From: Antitrichia curtipendula
Lineage: Eukaryota > Streptophyta > Bryopsida > Hypnales > Leucodontaceae
Assembly: GCA_951230915.1 (NCBI GenBank)
Contig: OX579641.1
Span: 12,564,254 to 12,628,253, forward strand
Length of the DNA: 64,000 bases
Direction of reading: 5' to 3'
A program made the translations under genes and the position numbers. Of this stretch, positions 48,865-58,631 are shown piece by piece. Numbering within the stretch: the first letter of the stretch is position 1; each line of letters opens with the position of its first letter. Below the pieces are notes generated by a model, which worked only from the letters and a program-made list of their open reading frames with translations, was not told the origin of the DNA and did no database searches.

Positions 48865-49084
48865 CCCTTAAACGTCGAGACGGCCGTTTTGCGGCGATGA
48901 ATGACAAAAAAATCTCCTGTGTAGTACAGAAGTGCAACTATTCATCCTCCAAATTTTGTAGGAAGAAGGAAGATCGTCTACAGGAATTTGACTTCCAACG
49001 AGTGCTTTTGTATTATTTTAATTCAACAATTCACACGGTGTCAAAACAGATGATTTCCATGGTTATGAGCCCGTCGTTTAAGGA
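48865..49084. mobile_element. Short piggyBac-like MITE, copy 2
   Basis: The left end is CCCTTAAACG and the right end, inverted, is TCCTTAAACG, with TTAA at 48861-48864 and 49085-49088. It is 220 bp and homologous to 33374-33613 in the other orientation. Confidence 0.76.
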
Positions 49085-49095
49085 TTAAACACTAA

Positions 49096-49270
49096 GTTGT
49101 TCCTTTGAATCCATAAAGCATAAATCATTTATTTTGATACTGTGTGAATCATTTGCTTAAAACAATAAATCCAAAGCACTCATTGGAGGTCAAACTACCG
49201 TGCAAGACCTCCCCTTTTCGCACAAAATTCCAAGGATGAATATCTACACAGTTTTGTTTTACTCCATAGT
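49096..49270. mobile_element. Partial copy of the short piggyBac-like MITE
   Basis: Sequence such as GGTCAAACTACCGTGCAAG and CAAAATTCCAAGGATGAA matches the interior of 33374-33613. No clear ends are seen, so it is a fragment lying next to the fuller copy. Confidence 0.6.
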
Positions 49271-49560
49271 ACAAATACAACTTATTGAAACACAACACTA
49301 AACTAAGACAACAGTCAACATGCCAATCTCACACATTGGTACACAAGGAACAGAGCATTTTTGACTCAAGCAAATCACCGTGTATTTTGTAAGTATATAA
49401 TATATACTTGTCACTAATACTAATGTCTAGGACTACAACTTCCCTTACACACAGATACCATAGCTAGGAATACAGTTGCTATAAACTAACCCCACAATTA
49501 TGTGTACTAAATCATGAGACGCAACTCCATCCTGTAGCCAGGACATACGCTTGTTCATAT

Positions 49561-50300
49561 AAGGTAGGGTGCTCTAAAAGCACCCATCTCCTTCAAACCA
49601 TTCCTATTTTTAAGTGAAAAATAGAGATAGGGTGGGATCATTGCAAGAAACACCTGCCATTTTGGGTAGCGTTTTCCAAAACCGATTTTTGTCCGAGCTA
49701 TAACTTTTGAATTTTAAACCCAATGCCCAAAACAAAAGATCTATTTCTAGAGTTTTTGATTGTAATAGTATCCCTTATTTTTCAGAATTTTTAAAAAATA
49801 TTTAATATTTAAAAGTCAATTTTGTTAATTTGTCACAAAATTAGGTTTTGTGGTTTTTTTTACTAATGAGCGGTTCAATTTTATGATTTTGAGCTGAAAT
49901 TTCTATGGTATATTCCTATAGTAGGCGGACATGTCCCTACCAAATGGCCTTTAAAAATACATTATTTTATGTCCTCCACATTTGTGCAAACAGGCCTTTT
50001 TTTGTCCTCCCTTGCACGCGCACTTCAACCATTAGTGATGGTTTTGACCTAATTTTTTTAGTCAAGTCTCATCACCAAGAAGTCCTTCCAAATGGCCAAT
50101 TTTTAGTTTATTTGAAAATTGGTTTTCCTATTTTTCTACAAATTAAAACGTCCAAGGATGTATTTTCTAGGACATATTTTAGGACATAGAATTCTTGGTG
50201 AAAATGTCACAGATCCATATTAGGACCACTTGAAGTTCATTTTATACCTAAATATAGGGTCAGTTTGAAGAAGATGGGCGCTTTTAGAGCACACTACCTT
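49561..50300. mobile_element. MITE with AAGGTAG...TAAAAG ends, copy 3, with another MITE nested
   Basis: The ends are AAGGTAGGGTGCTCTAAAAG and (inverted) AAGGTAGTGTGCTCTAAAAG. The interior differs from copies 1 and 2 and includes a segment (49630-49935) of the GGGTCATTGCAAG family. It is 740 bp. Confidence 0.75.
49630..49935. mobile_element. Half of the CATTGCAAGAAACACC MITE, nested
   Basis: It begins GGGATCATTGCAAGAAACAC and matches the inverted right half of 11328-11863 through GCTATAACTTTTGA and on to GGACATGTCC. The other terminus is not seen. Confidence 0.7.
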
Positions 50301-50679
50301 ACAGTTGTCCTACAGGTTCCAGCTAGTATGACAATGCTACTACGTACAGCCACGTGTTGAGTCTCGTGTGTTGTAATATTCCAATACAGCTGAAGGATTC
50401 TCTGTCATCCATCCGCCCGAGCAAACAGAAAAGAAGAAGAACTCTACTAGAGGATAATGACTGAAGAGTCTATTGATTGTATCCGGTTCTACTACTGGCG
50501 CGCATAACATGGACACGCAGTACTCTGATACTAGGGAGGGCAATTCTAGTTGTCTCCTTTCGAACCTAGGTTCTACGAATAGAGACTCTTGTGTCCCTTC
50601 CCAAAAAATCAGAGGTAGATCGACATCATCGATCTGCTGTGTTAAAAAAACACCCACAAACATTCAACTCATCTGCAGA

Positions 50680-50924
50680 CACAGGAAGATTTAGTGACGT
50701 TAACCGGGGCTAATCCTTTGAGGAATAGCCCCCACTTTAGCCCCCTTGTACAAAGTGTTTGAAAAATCTCGGATTTTTTTTTTCACACTACTTTAGACCC
50801 CAAAATGTCCCACCTTGGCCCGGCTAAAGTTCATGCGGGCTTAAGCCTTGGGGTCTAAAGTGGGGCAGTTTAGACCCCTCCAAAACTTTAGCCCCAGGGG
50901 CTAATGCCACGAAATCTTCCTGTG
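50680..50924. mobile_element. MITE with CACAGGAAGATTT ends
   Basis: The ends CACAGGAAGATTT and (inverted) CACAGGAAGATTT are followed by partly matching GTGxCxTTA and GGGGCTAA words on each arm. It is 245 bp. The interior holds further inverted TTTAGCCCC/GGGGCTAAA blocks. Confidence 0.72.
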
Positions 50925-52227
50925 AGAACTCACGGCACCAGATCGAATCATAGCCAGATTTAATATAATATATATATGTCCCCGACTGACATGCCCAAGT
51001 GCGCAAGCAGTTACCACGTACTACCACTAGCATGCGCTTCGTGTTGCGCTTCCTGTAGTTTTTAGCTCGGTATAATTTCAACCACGGTACTTGGACCATG
51101 AATTCATCGCACAAGCACATATATAATTGTTTCATGGTAGAAGTTGTGGCATCTACTCAAATAATAAGTGATGAACGGTACCCGCAGGTTTGATCCTTTT
51201 GTTTGAGAAGTTTGATGCTTCTGCAGTTCCGGTGAACCGACTGGGGATTCCCCGGCCTCGCTCATCAGACATGCGATTTGCAGACAAATTTCCGTCGTCC
51301 CGAGAATATGATAATGAGCGTTTTCAATCGGTCAGTTGGTGCTTGCATGTACTTGCCTTGTAACTGCAAGTGGAGGGAGTGCAGTGTACGTTTGAGGTCC
51401 GGATTTGAGTACGTGGTGGGTTCCTTGTTTGAATTTTTGGGACACCAGTTGCACGAATGCATTGATTACAACAGCTGAGTGGCTTTGCACCAGTCTGTGG
51501 AGGGCACTAAGCTTAGGGCAGGGACTCGGGGGAGGAATGATCCCATGAGAGAGCCAGGCTGCATTGGGCTCCCGGACCTCCAGTTCTGGATGGTGGGGAG
51601 GGCTCCGTTACGAAAGATGGTCCAGTCGGAGGTCCAGTCAGTCGGAGGTCCAGTCGGAGGTCCGCGAAGTTCGCCATCGCAGACCCGGAGGGGCCGGACC
51701 CTCCCCTGGACGGTGTAATCTCAGAATGAGACAAACACGATAGACTTTCAAAGTGGAGCTTGTGAGGACGTGGAGCTTTTAAAGTGGTGCTTCCAAACAC
51801 GTGGAGCTTTCAGTGAAGCGGAAAGGATGCTCCAGGGCCAGGCCTCCAGGCGCAATGGCAGGCGCATGTACCCTAGATGGCAAGCGCGTGTACCCTCCAG
51901 CCTGGACGTCCGGGCCGCCAACGCCTGGAGCAATGAACGGAAAAAATTGGCAGCTAGTGCAAAGTTAGCCGGAGGAATTCGGGAAAAACCCGGTTGTAAT
52001 TTAAAAACATCAGCAAAAAACCCGGTGAAAACTATAAAATTTCTATTTTCAGTAAAAAAATAGAGGAAATAACCGGACACATTTCTTCAAAAACCGGTTC
52101 AATGTGAGAATTGAAGGAAATTAGCCGGTAAAACTCGAAAAATTTCCCGAACACTGGCCTGGAGGTCCAGGCGCTCAATGGAGCCTAGCTCTTAGCTGCG
52201 ATGGACGTGTTGAAAATGATTTGCAGG
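50925..52227. other. Intergenic stretch with a GC-rich block
   Basis: From about 51470 to 52180 the sequence is GC-rich and contains short tandem copies of GGTCCAGTCGGA (51620-51665). The open frames there are P/S/R-rich and unrelated to known proteins. No gene is supported. A lost exon or a repeat unit is equally possible. Confidence 0.45.
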
Positions 52228-52300
52228 CACTAGAAGAAACCCGTGTTTTTTCTGACGTCCAATTTTTGGACGTCAGAAAAAACATGGGTTTCTTCTAGTG
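52228..52300. mobile_element. 73-bp CACTA-type hairpin with 3-bp target duplication
   Basis: It starts CACTAGAAGAAACCC and ends GGGTTTCTTCTAGTG. The arms are almost perfect inverted copies meeting at a TT/AA centre. AGG is present on both sides (52225-52227; 52301-52303). The ends and duplication length match CACTA elements, and it is minimal in size. Confidence 0.88.
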
Positions 52301-52432
52301 AGGATTTAATTCTGGGGCATTTTCGAAAAGCAAGATTGAATGAAGATTCACTCCTAAAATTGGGGCATACCTCCAGAATTAAATATGACCAAGTCCTTCA
52401 GATCAGTGATGGAGTAAACTGGTGAGAGCACA

Positions 52433-52877
52433 TAAGGTAAAACACTAAAACAGCCCATTAGGAGTTTGAACTCATGTGGTTGCTGAAATTTTTCAATTTA
52501 TTTACCACAGTAGTACAAGTGTGAAAAACAGTGAGAGCAATTGAAATTATGTTTTTTTGAAAAAGTATGAATTTTTGAAGAGTCTGTAGATTACCTTATA
52601 ACCAACAAAATCTGAATCCATCATGCTCAATTTGCTCACCTAAAGGAGTCATAGTATTTTGACTATTTTCTACCAAGGAAGGCCTAAAAAGTCAATTCTT
52701 TCAATAAATTCACACTGAAAAATTGGAAGTTCCTAATGAAGTCACTAATCACTCCATTAGTGTCATATAAGACATGCATTGAAGCCAAATTCTCACAAAC
52801 TAAAAAAAATCCATAATGGGGTCATTCCCTAGGTGTCCACTATGGGTCATTTGACCACAATGGGTTGTTCTACCTTA
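52433..52877 (+). repeat. MITE with TAAGGTAAAACA ends, left copy of an inverted pair
   Basis: The unit has inverted ends (TAAGGTAAAACA... and ...TGTTCTACCTTA). It is repeated in reverse orientation at 54240-54715 over its whole length of about 450 bases with moderate divergence. Confidence 0.78.
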
Positions 52878-54239
52878 AGGTAAGTTAGCATTGTTTGTCA
52901 AAGAGGCAAGGGTTTCTTTGCATTCTTAAGACTTCAAGGGATCCCTAAAGTGAACAAAATTGTTTTTTATGTCTCCTCAGTCAATTCTAATCCTTGAATT
53001 AATTGATAAGTCCCTCCTAGGTATCTAGCAAAGCATAAAATGTAGAAAGGACCATTGCCTAGTTATACAATAAGATAGATGAGCCTATTTTTGCTAAATG
53101 CCTCATTGGTTCTGTCATCATACTTTAGGCCCCCATTTTGCCATAAACCTCATCCAAATCCGTTCATTTTTTGACAAAATGAATGCATTAATGCCAACTT
53201 GGGGTAACATGTCAAGCCTTTATTGGAGAATACTTGAGGGCCATGAGATACATAGAACGGCGGTTATGGATTGTTTATGAGATATTTATGATTCCATTCT
53301 ATATGTGGGGGTGCACTCCCATTTTGGGGGGATTTAACTATTCAAGTGCAATCAAATGAAGGGGTTTTATAATTACCTTGGTCCTAAAATTTAGGAAAGG
53401 TTTCAAAGTAAAATAGCATCTCTAGAATGAAAAAAATAAATTTAGAAAGAATATAGAGTAGGAAAATATACTAAAATTTGGATTTATTTTTTTCTACAAT
53501 AGCATTGCCAAAAAAGAATCTGAAAAATAGTGAATGCATCCCAAGTGTCTCAGAAGGATCCCAAGTGCAATTTATGATTGAATTTATGATTGAATTTATG
53601 ACTAGGCAGTTTTTGGATACATTAGGGATTTCTGAATAGGCGGTTTTAAGGACCAGTCTATATGTTTTTAATTTCTAACTAAGTGGTATTAGCCTTAGGA
53701 CTTTTCCTCCCATTCAACCTAGGGGTTTGAGGGTATGTCTTACTTGTTTCTATACGGTTTGCGCTTTGGCCTACTTTATGTTTGAAAGTATTTTAGCTTT
53801 GAATGTTCAAAAGTATTTTGTTTTTGAAAGTGGTTTAGGCTTCAATCTAGTGCTTGAAAGTAGTTTCGCTTTTGAAGTACTTTGTAATTGAATATGCTTT
53901 CAATTTCAAAGTATTGTGTATTTTACAAGTAGTTTTTGAATTGCCCTCTTATTTTGTATATCATTTTTTGTATGTGCAATTTTCAGTCATGAAATTCAAT
54001 ATGACCCTAATGTTTGAAAAAGTGTTTAGAATTTTTTTGCCAATGTTTTGAACTTATAATGAATATAGAATATACAAAAATAGTGCAAGAAAATATTTCA
54101 AATGAAATATAGGATACATGAAATAAGGTGAATTTAGGAATTTAGGTAAACGTAGCCTTATAGAAATTCAAAATTTTTTACCTACATAGCCTCCATGTTC
54201 GTAGGGACTTAAACGCACACTACCAACAAACACCCTATA
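52878..54239. other. Spacer between two inverted MITE copies, no gene seen
   Basis: AT-rich sequence with short frames only. TTTGAAAGT and TTTTGAAAGTGG words recur around 53780-53900. If the two flanking copies acted together, this would be the interior of a larger foldback element. No transposase-like frame is visible. Confidence 0.45.
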
Positions 54240-54715
54240 TAAGGTAAAGCAGACCATTGTGGTTAGATGACCCATAGTGGACACCTAGAGCATGCCCCCA
54301 TCATAATTTTTTCAGATTTTCAAATTTTGGCTTCAATCCATGTCTTATATGGCAGTAATGGAGTGATTAGTGACCTCATTAGGAACTTCCAATTTTTCAA
54401 TGAGAATTCATTGTAAGAATTGATTTTTTAAGCCTCCCGTGTTAGAAAATACTATGACTGCTGTAGGTGAACAAAACGAGCATGATGGATTCAGATTTTG
54501 TTGGTCCTAAGGTAGTCTAGAAACTCTTATGGGCCATGATGCATTGAACACTTCAAAAATTCATAGCAAATTCATACTTTTAAAAAAAAAAGCATAATTT
54601 CAATTGCTCTCACTATTTTTCACACTTGTACTACTGTGGAAAATAAATTGAAAAATTTCAGCAACCACATGAGGTCAAACTCCTAATTTTGATCGCAATG
54701 GGTTGTTTTACCTTA
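54240..54715 (-). repeat. MITE with TAAGGTAAAACA ends, right copy of an inverted pair
   Basis: It is the reverse-orientation relative of 52433-52877. Shared landmarks include GACCCATAGTGGACACCTAG at its left and CACTTGTACTACTGTGG near its right end. Confidence 0.78.
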
Positions 54716-55089
54716 GTGCACCCCCAAAGACTCAATAGGTGATTTTGTATTTTCAGGGCAAACCACTTCAATATTTCACATAAATTACAATTTTAATTGA
54801 AAAGTCATAATTTTACTTCCAAGGGTTTGATTTGTGAAACAAGGACACACCTCTAGAAAATATATGTCCCTCTTGGAATTGGCCCTAAGATATTTAGATT
54901 GTGGTTAGGGTGGTAATAGGCTTGTCAAGGATTGTCACAGCTTCTTCTCTCTATTCTCAATCTTCAAAAAATGGAGACGGAGCTCCCTCTCCTTAAATTG
55001 CAGAGAGCCCATTCTATGAAGATTGAGAAGTTTTTCTTTTCTTTTCTAGAGTTGAAGAATGGGTGTGAAGATTGTGAAAGTGTGAAGAT

Positions 55090-55230
55090 TGAGAAGCCAT
55101 GTTCATTTTCATTCTTCACACAAGAAAAATGGGGAGTTACACCTTCATTATGGAGAAGGACTCCTACTGGCTCTTCTTTTCACTCCACATATTCTCATTC
55201 TACATAAAAGTTTCATTCTTGGAGAAAATA
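55090..55230. repeat. Dispersed repeat, copy 2
   Basis: It is an inverted relative of 38555-38700, with AAGTTTCATTCTTGGAG at the end. It explains the 91-codon frame at 54932-55207, which is not called as a gene. Confidence 0.62.
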
Positions 55231-56929
55231 TAACAACTCCTAAATATTATACAAGGTAGGATTTCTTTATTTCATTTACTTTTGGATAGTGAAAGTAATT
55301 TATTTTTATTTTTTAAACAAAAGGAACAATTCCAAATGAAAAGAGGCATTATGGTGATTCCAAATTTGGTGTAAGGCATGGAAACAAAATTACTTCATAA
55401 AGTGTCTATAATACATTAAAAAAAATATATTTTATTTTATTTTGACTCAATAACTCATATATTCACTACACCTACCCTGTGATTCTATAATAATTCTAAA
55501 ATAAAAACACAAGATGGCATCTTATAATCTATTTTGAAATTGTACAACTCCAAATTTGGATTCTTTGATCTGAAATTACTCTAGTGTGAGGAGTTGCACT
55601 CAATCATTGACCACCTTCATAATGGTGGTAAATTAATGTATTATTCATTAGTTCTATATATACAACAGAATTCTAAATGCCCCAACATAGCTTGAACAAA
55701 ATTACATGTGGCCATAGTACTATTTCTATTCAATTTATTAAAATAGTATTTTTTTCTATATGTCCCTTGACTTTATATTTCTTTAGAAATGAAGACATTG
55801 TAGAATTTGGAATTTGTACATGGATTTCATGGTTGATTTTGTGTGTGACTTACACTAGATATATTTGTCTAGATCACCTATTGATTAGCTTTTAAGTTTG
55901 CTTTTAAGTTTGCTTCTAAATTTTTTATTTTATACTTTTGTTTTAAATTCTATTTAAATAATTTGCCTTATGTTATAGTTAATCCAACAGTTCAACTTGT
56001 GGGCTAGAAATGATTTATGCTTTAAATCTAGCAACCAAAAAAATAAAGATAATGCCTTTGCCAATCACATGAACACAATGCAAAAGTTATAAATTTTGTT
56101 TATCTATGTAACCCTAAACAACCTCAAATTTGTAAAGATGAATTCAAATTTGTATCAAAAACAATAAAAGGGATTCAAACAACACCTCTAACAATACTAC
56201 AAACAATTCTAAATTCAAAGTTATAGAAGTAATATCAAGTGGTGATTGATTTTTATGAAAATACTAACATGCCTAATAGGACATTGTGTTTTGGTTTGTA
56301 ATCATGCAAAGTAATACCGTTTGATATTGCATATTATATATGATAGTTGATAGTATCAATGTATGAATTATGTAGCATGTCTCATGTAAGAGGCCTTTTT
56401 TTTATAAAAAAATTGGAAGAATCAATTATACACAAATGGATGAATAAGTTCAAAAGTTCAAAAAATATAGAATAATAGAGGGAGAGAGTATCTACAATAA
56501 CTTAAATAAGTTGCGAAAAGTCTTTAGTTACTCGTCTCCATAGGTAAAGGTAAGTACAATAAGTTGGTGGAAGGATTCTTGTTAATTATATCCATACATC
56601 ATGTGCATTTCTTCAACAAGTTAGAGGACAAGGACTCCTATTGTGACTCCCTCTAGTTCATTATGTATAAGTATCAATATTCTTATTTATAACCACGTAC
56701 CAATCTATTCATAGCTATATATCAATGTATCTTGCATCCATATGCGATAAGACATGGACACATAATTAGCATAGTCATAGTTATATTGTTTGCAAATGTA
56801 TTATGCAACATAAATATTATATATAAATATATATATATTTTCTAATATTCAATATTTACACACACAAACATTTAATTTTCCAAGTGGATGATTCTAATAC
56901 TTATGTGGTGATTGATGTATAGGGGTCTT
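55231..56929. other. AT-rich intergenic DNA
   Basis: No frame resembles a known protein. AT tracts such as ATATAAATATATATATATT near 56820-56840 are present. Nothing else is supported. Confidence 0.55.
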
Positions 56930-58150
56930 TGTAAAATAATTTTTATACACTTTGAAAATTGACATAATTAATTGAAAAATAATTACATATTTAAAAAAAA
57001 TTAGATGAATTGAAGTACAAGTAACACACTTGAGTAAAATGACTTTTTACAAATTTTATAACTATTTTTAATTTTTTTAAATTAATCAAATTAACTAATG
57101 AAAAATAAATCTAGACAAGTAATATTCTTATAGATTCTTTAGTGTGTGGAATGAGAATTCTTTTTGAAATTTTGTAGTATGAATTTCAAAATTTTAAATT
57201 TTCATTGAATGAAATATTATTAACTAACTAAAATATGACCCCAATAGTTATATTTTTACAATTTATTTCAAAATCTCCAAATTTTTATAAAAAATAATAT
57301 ACAAATATTTTGTACACTATTCAAAATTTCTACAATTTTTTGGAGATTTTTGAAGTAAATTATAAAAACTACAATTATTTAGGCCATATTTTAGCCAATA
57401 ATATTTCATTCAATAAAAATTTGAAATTTGTAAAATCATACCAAAAAATCACAAAAAGAATTTTCATTCGACTATCCACTAAAAAGATGCAACACACACA
57501 CCTGCAAATCCTCACCCTTTCTTTAGCATGGAAAAACTAGAACCATCGATTAATTTTAAAAAACAAACAAAATCCCATTCTCTTGCCGTTGATAAAAATA
57601 TCATATGATATGTGTATATGGATACAAATACAAACTATAATACATATACAAAAGCATTAACCCATATTGTTTGTCTTCACATTTACATCTGAAATTACTT
57701 GAGAAGGGTGGGTTGTGTAATTGGGGTTGATTTGAGTTGGTTAATTAGGGTGGTATTGGTTAATTGAGGTTGAGTAAGTTAACTTGGGTGGATGGAGGAT
57801 TTAAAGTTAAAACTAAAAAAATATTAATCCTTTGCACTCTCCTCACTATGCACTGAAAAGAGACTGTAATAGTCTGATATTCAATTAATCAATGTTAATT
57901 CTCATTCCATTTACTTTTAGAATCTTGAGAAAAATTTACTTGTAATAAAAAAAAATTCACTCATGAATTTGATTAATTTTTTAGGAAATAAAAGACTGTT
58001 TTTAGAACTTTGAAAATTTATTTTATACAAAGTGCTCTACTTCTACTACAACATGTCCAATTTTTTTGTTTAAATCTCTAATTCTTCAATTACATATGGC
58101 AATTTTGTAAGTGTACAAAACATTTTAAGAGCCATTGTACAAAAAACTTT
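56930..58150. repeat. Large AT-rich foldback repeat, copy 2
   Basis: The left part (56930-57460) aligns with 42780-43260. The inverted right part (57890-58150) ends with the counterpart of CAAAATGTTTTGTATACTTA. No ORF is seen. Confidence 0.52.
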
Positions 58151-58631
58151 GTATAAATTAAAATGAATTTGTCATTTTGTATCTTATATAATTAACATTC
58201 AATTCTAAGACAATCCTAATGAAGCATACCAACTTTTAGCTTTGAAAAACTAAATTTCCATTTTTGATGAATTTGTAAAGTCAATTCTCATGAATTACAT
58301 AATAATGTAATTGAAAAAATTGGTGATGAATTTTTTAAATTTGATTGCATAGATATGTAGGAGACATTTGTACACACATCTTTCATGTTAAAAAATACCC
58401 CATTAAGTAACAAAAGATATGATCTATGAAGTGTTCAATATGAACCAAAATTAGTAAAATGAATATTTCTTTATTTTAAGTAAATTTTGGCAAAAAAATT
58501 GTACCATCATGTTCAAAGATACAAAATTAGTCAGAGTGCAAGGGTCAAACACCAAAATCTAATTAAAATCTACTTTTTTAGCAGTCATGTTGCTCAAAGA
58601 AAAATTTGAATGATTTCTGTACCCCACTGTA

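Noticed and set aside
50340..50694. Overlapping frames of 107 (-) and 73 (+) codons
   Set aside because: Looked at as possible copia fragments, but no protease, integrase, RT or RNase H motif could be recognised in either frame.
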